DNA of 5,238 nucleotides, from the NCBI GenBank assembly GCA_945957305.1, contig CAMFLN010000310.1, positions 1 through 5,238 on the forward strand, written 5' to 3'. Both the position numbers and the translations under genes were made by a program. Below, piece after piece: positions 1 through 5,238 of this stretch (positions are counted from its first letter, which is position 1; every line of letters starts with the position of its first letter). Origin of the DNA: an uncultured Planctomycetaceae bacterium. Lineage in GTDB: Bacteria > Planctomycetota > Planctomycetia > Pirellulales > JACPPG01. Under the pieces are notes generated by a model. It was not told where the DNA came from. It searched no databases and worked only from the letters and a program-made list of their open reading frames with translations.

Positions 1-1
1 G

Positions 2-724
2 TTCACGACCGCCGCTGTTGCTACGAGCCATGTGACGATCACCGGCCAGGGATCGCAATTTACCGCGCAAACGTTGAATCTGGCCAATACGCAAGTCAAG
101 TTGTCCGACGGTGGAGTTCTGACGGCGGCGAGTGTAAATGCGGCGAATTCCGTTATCGACGTCAGCGGGGGTGGTGTTTTCACCGTCGGTGCTGTGGCGG
201 ACGCGCTCACTGCCACGACGGCGACAGCCACGGCAATCACTCCCGGAACCGTCCAGATTGATCCCACGGGGACCTTTACCGGTTTGAGCAAGATCATCGG
301 TTCGGTCATCAACGCCGGGACACTTTACCCAAAAGACCAGGTAAGCCCTTACACGCTGAGCATCACGGGCGATTACACGCAGTTAGCCGGGGGAAAGTTG
401 AAACTGGATGCGGCCGGCGCTCCCTACAACGCCAGCCATCACTTGGTGGTCAGCGGCAATGCAAGCCTGGCCGGCGAGATTGATGTAAACTTTCTCGTGC
501 CGCCTGCACTCGGGAACGTATTCCGACTTGTTTCAGCGGGAGGGACTCTCTCACACAGCGGCTTGTCTTTCTCCGTCACCGGACTACGGTCCGGCTTGGG
601 ATATTCGACCAGCTTTAACGGCGGTGACCTCTACATGACGGTCGTCCCTGAACCGAGCGGTTACGGCCTAGCTGCGGCCGGGATCGTCAGCTTATGCTTC
701 TACTGCCGACGTAGAGCCGGTTAG
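2..724 (+). CDS. PEP-CTERM sorting domain protein, beta-rich passenger (5' partial)
   Basis: This is the C-terminal part of an exported protein. The frame is open to the left edge (base 2) with no stop, so the GTG at base 32 is probably internal and the true start lies outside the window. Counting residues from that GTG, about 200 residues are rich in Gly, Ala, Ser, Thr and Val in short alternating strands, as in beta-helix or autotransporter-like passengers. A stretch around residues 110-170 (DYTQLAGGKLKLD, then VVSGNASLAGEIDV) resembles the autotransporter-associated strand pattern seen in many PEP-CTERM proteins. The C-terminus is a clear sorting signal: VVPEPS at 204-209, a hydrophobic segment at about 211-224 and a CRRRAG tail. 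In known families an exosortase recognises and cleaves such a tail. No enzyme motif is visible, and the biological role is unknown. The next gene begins 27 bases downstream with no terminator between, so co-transcription is plausible. The exported PEP-CTERM assignment is firm; the fold is inferred. Confidence 0.85.
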   Translation, partial: FTTAAVATSHVTITGQGSQFTAQTLNLANTQVKLSDGGVLTAASVNAANSVIDVSGGGVFTVGAVADALTATTATATAITPGTVQIDPTGTFTGLSKIIGSVINAGTLYPKDQVSPYTLSITGDYTQLAGGKLKLDAAGAPYNASHHLVVSGNASLAGEIDVNFLVPPALGNVFRLVSAGGTLSHSGLSFSVTGLRSGLGYSTSFNGGDLYMTVVPEPSGYGLAAAGIVSLCFYCRRRAG

Positions 725-751
725 ACATAGCTGCCTTTTGCCGAGTACAAG

Positions 752-2827
752 TTGTCAGGTTCCGTAGTTAAGAAAGAGCTCCGCACCACGCGCACGAGCG
801 CTGCGCCGGCGAAGCCGTCACAAACGGTCGCTGGCGTGGCGCTCGTCGTGGCGGTTTTGGTCGTGTACTGGCCAGTGTATCGGGCCAGCTACATCATCGA
901 CGACGACATCAACATCACCGCCAATCCCACGTTGTTGAACGTCGCCGGGCTGAAGCGCATTTGGTTCGAACCCGGCGCGGTGCAGCAATACTATCCGGTC
1001 GTCTATACGACATACTGGATGGAATATCGGCTGTGGGGTTCAGCACCGCTGGGCTATCACCTGGTGAACGTGCTGTTGCATGCGGTGAACGTCTTGTTGC
1101 TGTGGCAAGTGTTGCTTCGCTTGCAAGTTCCGGGCGCTTGGTTAGCGGCCGCGCTCTTTGCGCTGCATCCGGTCGAAGTCGAAACCGTGGCCTGGGTGAG
1201 CGAACGGAAAAATGTCTTGTCGCTGACCTTGGCCTTGGCGGCGCTCGTCTGTTATTTGCGCTTTGCGCCAGCGGACGATGAGAGAGCCTCGTCCACACGG
1301 GGCGCTTGGCGATGGTATGCCTTGGCGCTCGTTCTATTCGTTGCCGCGCTGCTCAGCAAAACGGTTGTGGTTACCCTGCCCGCGGTGTTGGTAGTGATCT
1401 ACTGGTGGCGGCGGGGCCGGTTCCTGGCCCGCGATATCGTGCCACTGCTACCGATGTTTGCGCTGTCGCTGTTGTTAGGCCTGGCCGGCATGTGGCTCGA
1501 GCGTAACCATGTGGGGGCGGTGGGGGACGAATGGTCCCTCACGTTTGCCGAGCGTTTCCTTGTGGCAGGCCGCGGGTTGTGGTTTCAATTGGGCAAGCTG
1601 TTCTGGCCGGCGCCGCTGGTCTTTTTCTATCCACGCTGGACGGTCGACGCATCGCAGTGGTGGCAATGGCTGTGGCCGATCGCCGCGCTCCTGGCCCCAA
1701 TCGGCTTGTGGTTGATGCGAAACAAAATCGGCCGTGGCTCGCTGGCGGCGTACCTGATCTATGTCGGCGTGCTATTGCCGGCACTTGGATTTATCAACGT
1801 CTATTTTCACCTGTTCTCTTACGTTGCTGACCATTTTCAATACCACGCCAGCCCCGCCATCTTCGCCTGGGTCGCCGCGGCTATGACCTTGCTGGCTTCA
1901 CGAGGGACGACTCACTCCGCCGGCTCGGCTGACATTGCGACGTCAGCAGTTGTACCAGCGGGCGGGCGGGGCCTGTGGTGGGCGTCGGGCACGGCGGCCG
2001 TCTTATTGCTCCTCGCCGGGTTGACGATGCGCGCCGCGGCGCTCTATCGCGACGAGGAGACGTTGTTTCGCGACACCATCGCCAAGAATCCCACGTCGTG
2101 GATCGCCTGGTCGAACTTGGGTTTGGCACTGGGAGCGCAAGGGCGGCACGACGAGGCGCTGGAAATGCTCGCGCGCGCTCTGGAACTCGACGCCGGCAAA
2201 TCGCGAGTTCACTACAACTACGCGAAACTATTGCTTGATCGCGGCGAGACGCGCGGTTTCTCGCCCGGCGACCTAGAGCAGGCAATCCAACACTTTGGCG
2301 AAGCAGGCCGGCTCGAGGAGCACTGGGCAGCTCCGCATGTAGGACTAGGCGCGGCGCGTTTGCGCCAACAGCAGTTCGCGGCGGCGCGCGACAGCTTGCA
2401 AGACGCTCTCGCGCGCGAGCCCGAGAATGTAGATGCGCTCTATACGCTCGGCCTGCTGTGCATCGAAGAGAAAGAGTTCTCTCAAGCCGAGCAATTCCTA
2501 ACGCACGCGGTGCGCCTTGACCCGGGCCGTGTCGCCGCGCGCCTCGCGCTCGGACGCGTGCTAGCTGAGCGGGGTGAAATGGCAAAGGCGGCCGAAGAAT
2601 TCGCAGCGGCCGTGGCGCTGCGCCAAGACGACGTCGCCGCCTGGACCGAGCTGGCCGTAACGCGCATGAAACTAGGGCAGGTCGACAGTGCCGTCGAATG
2701 TTTTCGCGAAATCGCCAGGCTGCAGCCCAACTCGCTCGATGCGCAAAACAATCTGCGGGCTGTGCTCGAATATCAACGGCAGCACGCTGCGGGCGTGCCC
2801 CCCACCGCGGCTGGTCCCGGCAAATAA
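752..2827 (+). CDS. TMTC-like GT-C membrane glycosyltransferase with C-terminal TPRs
   Basis: This 691-residue polytopic membrane protein probably transfers a sugar from a lipid-phosphate carrier at the outer face of the inner membrane. After a basic N-terminus, the first membrane helix spans about 26-43. It is followed by an acidic cluster, DDD at 50-52 (SYIIDDDINITANP), at the place where GT-C enzymes keep their catalytic Asp/Glu. Other family-like motifs are GYHLVNVLLHAVN (101-113), ALHPVEVETVAW (137-148), SERKNVLS (150-157), VADHFQYHASP (358-368) and YRDEETLFRDTIAKNP (432-447). I count about 11-12 hydrophobic segments up to residue 430. Six TPRs follow at about 449-661, four of them exact 34-residue units, and the second stretched by about nine residues. 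This order matches eukaryotic TMTC O-mannosyltransferases and the bacterial TPR proteins related to them. The start is a TTG, the only usual start codon between the in-frame stop at 728-730 and a GTG at 836 that would remove the first helix's flank; the Shine-Dalgarno is weak (GAG at 743-745). Donor and acceptor cannot be read from the sequence. Confidence 0.85.
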   Translation: MSGSVVKKELRTTRTSAAPAKPSQTVAGVALVVAVLVVYWPVYRASYIIDDDINITANPTLLNVAGLKRIWFEPGAVQQYYPVVYTTYWMEYRLWGSAPLGYHLVNVLLHAVNVLLLWQVLLRLQVPGAWLAAALFALHPVEVETVAWVSERKNVLSLTLALAALVCYLRFAPADDERASSTRGAWRWYALALVLFVAALLSKTVVVTLPAVLVVIYWWRRGRFLARDIVPLLPMFALSLLLGLAGMWLERNHVGAVGDEWSLTFAERFLVAGRGLWFQLGKLFWPAPLVFFYPRWTVDASQWWQWLWPIAALLAPIGLWLMRNKIGRGSLAAYLIYVGVLLPALGFINVYFHLFSYVADHFQYHASPAIFAWVAAAMTLLASRGTTHSAGSADIATSAVVPAGGRGLWWASGTAAVLLLLAGLTMRAAALYRDEETLFRDTIAKNPTSWIAWSNLGLALGAQGRHDEALEMLARALELDAGKSRVHYNYAKLLLDRGETRGFSPGDLEQAIQHFGEAGRLEEHWAAPHVGLGAARLRQQQFAAARDSLQDALAREPENVDALYTLGLLCIEEKEFSQAEQFLTHAVRLDPGRVAARLALGRVLAERGEMAKAAEEFAAAVALRQDDVAAWTELAVTRMKLGQVDSAVECFREIARLQPNSLDAQNNLRAVLEYQRQHAAGVPPTAAGPGK
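2096..2734 (+). repeat. TPR array within the GT-C protein
   Basis: This region encodes six TPR units at residues 449-482, 483-525 (with an insert around RGETRGFSPGD), 526-559, 560-593, 594-627 and 628-661. The last four are in register at 34 residues, each with the small/large residue pattern of a helix-turn-helix (for example ALYTLGLLCIEEKEFSQAEQ). TPRs usually bind protein partners. By topology they would lie on the periplasmic side if they follow TMTC, where they could present acceptor proteins, but the side of the membrane is inferred. Confidence 0.85.
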
Positions 2828-2960
2828 TGCGCTAATGATTCATGCCGCCACCCACGCCGCGCCATTCCCGCCCTCGTAAAGCTCTCGTACAATGCGACGA
2901 AGGACAGGGCCAGCGACTGCCATGCAGGGGCGATTTACTGCACGCAAGCGCTCAGGGGCT

Positions 2961-2967
2961 AAGGGAG
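2961..2967 (+). promoter_or_regulatory. Ribosome binding site of the RTX-like gene
   Basis: AAGGGAG lies six bases upstream of the ATG at 2974. It is a good Shine-Dalgarno match at proper spacing and fixes that start. It is much stronger than anything before the upstream TTG-initiated gene, so this gene is probably translated independently. The 146-base gap 2828-2973 holds no gene and no obvious hairpin terminator. Confidence 0.75.
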
Positions 2968-2973
2968 TAACCA

Positions 2974-3888
2974 ATGTGGTTTCGGAGTTCTCGGACTCTA
3001 GGGAAAAAGCGTCGATTTAAACCTCGCATCGAACAACTGGAGAATCGTGTTTGCCCTAGCGTGACCGTCACGGCGGCGCCACTCGTTCCGGGTCGCCCGG
3101 CGTTTGGCACTCGACTCGATATTCTCGGCGACTCAGGCGCCGATACGATCAATATCCAGGACAGCGGCAACGGCAGCATCACCGTCACCGACGGTACCGG
3201 TCAATGGCTTGGCCAGGCGTCCGGCGTTCGCTCGATTCGCCTTGAAGGTGGATCGGGAAACGACACCATCAGTTATAAGCTGCTGAATCCGCTGACCGTC
3301 AACCAGTCGGTCTACATCGAACTCGGTAGCGGCGGCAACAATTACGCGAACCTGGATTTCTCGCCTGGCATTCAAAATGCCAGCCTGACCGTATGCGTTA
3401 CCGGCAGCGTTGGTAACGATACGATCCTGGCGTCGGTCGGCACACTGACCCACGCCCGTTCGACGTTTTTTCTGGTCGGAGGGGATGGTAATGACAACAT
3501 CCAGTTCGGCGCGCCCAGCGGGCTGGATGCTCAATCGTCGATGAACGTCATGCTCAATGGCGGCAAAGGGAACGACAACCTGCAGGCCGCTTATTCCGGA
3601 CTGGTGTTTGGCGCTCTGAGTGTTGCGGCCAACGGCGGAGACGGCGCTGACGACGTGAACATCAACATCAAGGTCGAAGAAGATAGTACGGGCAAAGTGG
3701 CCGGGTGGGCGGCCGGCGACGCCGGCAACGACAAGGTCACCCTGTACATGAACGATTACTCGGGTGACTTAATACGCAGCACGTTGTCCTTGCTGCGGGC
3801 GACGATCGTCGATACGCCGAGCATGACCGACATCAAGTTGACGCCCAATGTCACGGTGGCATCTCGACCGCCGCGATTCAGTAAATGA
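2974..3888 (+). CDS. LENR-type N-terminus protein with RTX-like 26-residue solenoid repeats
   Basis: This 304-residue predicted exported or surface protein opens with an Arg/Lys-rich segment and the motif RFKPRIEQLENRVCPSV (14-30). That resembles the 'LEPR/LEDR-xxPS' N-terminus found on many planctomycete extracellular repeat proteins. No hydrophobic signal-peptide core is visible. From residue 52 to 253 there are eight glycine/aspartate turns of the form GGxGND, at 52, 92, 118, 144, 169, 196, 221 and 248. Most are preceded by a short hydrophobic strand, as in SMNVMLNGGKGND. The turns resemble RTX (haemolysin-type) calcium-binding nonapeptides, but there is one per coil and not a continuous array. 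The last 50 residues lack the repeat, and there is no PEP-CTERM tail, dockerin or enzyme motif. It has its own ribosome binding site and a strong terminator 22 bases after the stop, so it may be a single-gene unit. Calcium binding is inferred from the turns; the function is unknown. Confidence 0.85.
   Translation: MWFRSSRTLGKKRRFKPRIEQLENRVCPSVTVTAAPLVPGRPAFGTRLDILGDSGADTINIQDSGNGSITVTDGTGQWLGQASGVRSIRLEGGSGNDTISYKLLNPLTVNQSVYIELGSGGNNYANLDFSPGIQNASLTVCVTGSVGNDTILASVGTLTHARSTFFLVGGDGNDNIQFGAPSGLDAQSSMNVMLNGGKGNDNLQAAYSGLVFGALSVAANGGDGADDVNINIKVEEDSTGKVAGWAAGDAGNDKVTLYMNDYSGDLIRSTLSLLRATIVDTPSMTDIKLTPNVTVASRPPRFSK
3127..3732 (+). repeat. Eight RTX-like turns with about 78-base (26-residue) period
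   Basis: The turns read GDSGAD, GGSGND, GSGGNN, GSVGND, GGDGND, GGKGND, GGDGAD and GDAGND. Successive spacings are 40, 26, 26, 25, 27, 25 and 27 residues. Protein-level periodicity is clear, while the DNA units have diverged, so this is an old duplication series and not a recent tandem expansion. The likely fold is a parallel beta-solenoid with one Gly/Asp turn per coil stacked along one edge. Confidence 0.8.
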
Positions 3889-3909
3889 GTTTTGGCGACC
3901 GGTGATCAA

Positions 3910-3947
3910 CAGGCAGGCGCGAGCAAATCGCGCCTGCCTGTTTTTTT
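3910..3947 (+). terminator. Strong rho-independent terminator
   Basis: A perfect 13-bp stem pairs CAGGCAGGCGCGA (3910-3922) with TCGCGCCTGCCTG (3928-3940) across a GCAAA loop, followed by seven T residues (3941-3947). Two A residues before the stem can pair with the first two T residues. It begins 22 bases after the stop of the RTX-like gene and is oriented to end plus-strand transcription. The minus strand has no T-run after the stem, apart from the usual complement effect, so it is not clearly bidirectional. Confidence 0.93.
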
Positions 3948-4015
3948 GCGCTCGCTGCCGGGGCGAGATCCTTTTCCCTAGAGCCGGTTGCAAAACTCCA
4001 TTGTCGATACGGCCG

Positions 4016-4088
4016 GGGTGCCACTGCCCGCTTGCCTAGCAGCGTTTTGCCGACGCACGCACGGCTGGACCAGCCAGCCGTGGCACCC
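4016..4088. repeat. Composite palindromic element between convergent genes
   Basis: An outer perfect 9-bp inverted repeat pairs GGGTGCCAC (4016-4024) with GTGGCACCC (4080-4088). Inside it a second hairpin pairs CACGGCTGG (4060-4068) with CCAGCCGTG (4074-4082) over a five-base ACCAG loop. The two structures share bases 4080-4082, so they are alternative or nested folds. There is no coding potential and no T-run on either side. It resembles dispersed GTGGCACCC-ended palindromes that I associate with planctomycete genomes; that link is from memory and not tested here. It could be a REP/MITE-like unit or an RNA-end hairpin. Confidence 0.6.
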
Positions 4089-4118
4089 AAAATCAGTTTC
4101 GAAACCACCAAACTACTT

Positions 4119-5238
4119 CTAATTTTCCTTGCGCAGTCTCCGTTTGTAGCCCACGCGCAGCGCGGTCAAGGCAACTGCTGAGAGAACTAAATGAATCGTT
4201 GCCGGTTCCGGCACGGCTGCCGCGCTGGCGGAACCCGAGGTTTTCAGCCAGTTCGACGCGATGAGCGCCAGGTCCTGGCCGTTGACGATCGCGTCGCCAT
4301 TAACATCCCCGGCCGTGTCGAGGCCGGTGTGCAACCAGTTGCTGGCCACGATCGCGATGTCTTGGCCGTTGACGATGCCGTCGTGGTTGGCATCAGCCGG
4401 CAGCGCCGGTGCGACGACATGGTTCAGCGCGGGATTCAGATTCAGCACCATCGTGCCGACGTGATTCGCGTAGTTGCGAAAGTCAAAATAGACGTGGTTG
4501 AAATTCCCATCGGCGCCGCCGAACAGCGTCTCTAGCCAGCCATTGGTCAAAAAATCCATGCCGAAGACGCCCGCGATATCCGGGGTGATGTCGTACACGC
4601 CGACCTGCAGCCCGGTCCACGTCAGGTTCACACCTTCTGTGGTCTTGAGCGCGAGCGAACCGACATCGACGATCGGCACTGTAGCGGTGCCGGCAATTCC
4701 GCTGAGGTCGAGCGAGTCGACGGCGTCATTCACCGGGTCGATCCCCAAGGCCAGAGCCGTGGCGGTCGAGATAATTGAAATCTGCGCGCCTGTGTCGACG
4801 ATAAAGCGGCCGTCGAACACGTGATTCTGATTCGTTAATTGAACGGGCGCGGTTGAGAGGGGAGCAAACGTCGGCAATGGATCATTCGGATGTTGCTGCC
4901 CTGTAGGAGGAAAATCCTGCAGCGACAAGGGAACATGATATTGCGCGGCCGCGATGGGCGGGGCGGCATTCGAAAAGCTCGTCTGTAGCGTGTCGAAGTT
5001 TCCGCCTGACCAGACAGTCATATCCAAGTCCGTTGTCCTGCCCATCATGGCGGGCGTGCCGACGATCCCGTCAAAGCCGACGTCGGCGTCCGCATTGGAC
5101 ATCAAGCGCACGTTGGGTAACGCCAGGGGCAGTCCGTTGTCCCCCGCGAAATTGAGTTCGTATGGCTTCGAAACATCCATGATCGCCGTACCGCCGATGC
5201 CGATGCCCAGCATGCCCGGGGGGCACCAGCCGGCGCCC
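4119..5238 (-). CDS. Retropepsin-like aspartic protease with dockerin and PEP-CTERM tail (5' partial)
   Basis: This is the C-terminal part of an exported, probably proteolytic, surface protein. The frame stays open through the right edge, so the ATG at 5213 is probably internal; residues below count from it. RFIVDTGAQISIIS (136-149) holds the catalytic DTG (140-142) of an aspartic protease. SGIAGTATVPIVDVGSLAL (171-189) fits the strand and flap region, and AGVFGMDFL (214-222) fits the hydrophobic-hydrophobic-Gly motif near the end of the lobe. A second such motif, DGIVGTPAMMGR at 48-59, looks like the end of an earlier lobe whose own DTG would lie outside the window. Two dockerin type I calcium loops follow: DANHDGIVNGQD (274-285) and DVNGDAIVNGQD (303-314), each with SNWL downstream. 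The C-terminus is a PEP-CTERM signal: VPEPA (334-338), a hydrophobic helix and YKRRLRKEN. No cohesin or scaffoldin gene is visible. The gene converges on the RTX-like gene. Domain calls are firm; the substrate is unknown. Confidence 0.87.
   Translation of the reverse strand, partial: GAGWCPPGMLGIGIGGTAIMDVSKPYELNFAGDNGLPLALPNVRLMSNADADVGFDGIVGTPAMMGRTTDLDMTVWSGGNFDTLQTSFSNAAPPIAAAQYHVPLSLQDFPPTGQQHPNDPLPTFAPLSTAPVQLTNQNHVFDGRFIVDTGAQISIISTATALALGIDPVNDAVDSLDLSGIAGTATVPIVDVGSLALKTTEGVNLTWTGLQVGVYDITPDIAGVFGMDFLTNGWLETLFGGADGNFNHVYFDFRNYANHVGTMVLNLNPALNHVVAPALPADANHDGIVNGQDIAIVASNWLHTGLDTAGDVNGDAIVNGQDLALIASNWLKTSGSASAAAVPEPATIHLVLSAVALTALRVGYKRRLRKEN
4236..4400 (-). repeat. Dockerin-type duplicated calcium-binding segment
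   Basis: Two EF-hand-like loops sit 29 residues apart, with Asp/Asn at positions 1, 3 and 5 and Asp at position 12 of each loop, and each is followed by an A-S-N-W-L helix end. The duplication is still visible in DNA: TGGCCGTTGACGAT occurs at 4276-4289 and again at 4363-4376, 87 bases (29 codons) apart. In cellulosome systems dockerins dock on cohesins. In planctomycetes they often precede PEP-CTERM tails, where the partner is unclear. Confidence 0.88.

Noticed and set aside
712..722. TAGAGCCGGTT occurs here and again at 3979-3989
   Set aside because: An 11-base match between two places in a window of this size is expected a few times by chance, and neither copy has flanking similarity.
1881..2585. 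234-residue open frame on the minus strand opposite the TPR region
   Set aside because: It is an Arg/Ala/Pro-rich shadow of a GC-rich gene with clear TPR homology on the plus strand. It has no domain pattern of its own.
2865..2893. Possible promoter for the RTX-like gene (TTCCCG, 17 bases, TACAAT)
   Set aside because: The -10 is acceptable but the -35 matches only three of six consensus bases, and planctomycete promoter consensus is uncertain. It is too weak to list as a feature.
3133..3534. 133-residue open frame on the minus strand opposite the RTX-like gene
   Set aside because: The plus-strand frame has regular protein repeats, a good ribosome binding site and a terminator. The antisense frame merely mirrors it.
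3848..4039. 63-residue plus-strand open frame across the terminator
   Set aside because: It overlaps the end of the RTX-like gene and runs through a perfect intrinsic terminator, so it is not credible as a gene.
4060..4082. Inner hairpin considered as a terminator for the minus-strand protease gene
   Set aside because: No T-run follows the stem in the minus-strand direction, so it lacks the intrinsic terminator signature. It is kept only as part of the palindromic element.
4191..4535. 114-residue plus-strand open frame opposite the dockerin region
   Set aside because: The minus frame holds dockerin loops, a protease motif and a PEP-CTERM tail. The plus frame is low-complexity shadow sequence, and its apparent internal repeat comes from the dockerin duplication.

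Overview
The window looks like part of a Planctomycetota chromosome, most likely a Pirellulales-type lineage. The placement rests on protein architecture, not on a marker gene. It shows two exosortase-type PEP-CTERM tails, one of them behind a type I dockerin module. It also shows an N-terminal Arg/Lys-rich 'LENR-x-CPS' motif typical of planctomycete exported repeat proteins, and a large GT-C membrane protein fused to TPRs. The DNA is GC-rich, and long spurious reading frames on the opposite strand are common. No rRNA, tRNA, CRISPR array, transposase or phage gene is visible.

Layout. (1) Bases 2-724, plus strand: the 3' part of a beta-rich secreted protein ending in a PEP-CTERM sorting signal; its start lies left of the window. 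(2) Bases 752-2827, plus strand, 27 bases downstream and probably co-transcribed: a 691-residue polytopic membrane protein resembling the eukaryotic TMTC O-mannosyltransferases, with a GT-C membrane half and about six C-terminal TPRs. (3) Bases 2974-3888, plus strand, with a clear ribosome binding site: a 304-residue protein with the LENR-type N-terminus and eight glycine/aspartate (RTX-like) turns spaced about every 26 residues, followed at once by a strong intrinsic terminator. (4) Bases 3889-4118: a convergent intergenic region with the terminator and a 73-base palindromic element. (5) Bases 4119-5238, minus strand: the 3' part of a gene for a retropepsin-like aspartic protease followed by a dockerin-type calcium-binding pair and a PEP-CTERM tail; its start lies right of the window.

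Taken together this is a cell-surface or exoprotein neighbourhood. Three of the four genes encode predicted exported proteins and the fourth encodes a probable lipid-linked-sugar glycosyltransferase. A working hypothesis is that the GT-C/TPR enzyme glycosylates exported proteins such as its PEP-CTERM neighbour, but nothing in the sequence proves a functional link. The most distinctive observations are the regular 26-residue single-turn RTX-like solenoid, evidence that the protease has two aspartic-protease lobes in one chain, and the composite palindrome between the convergent genes.
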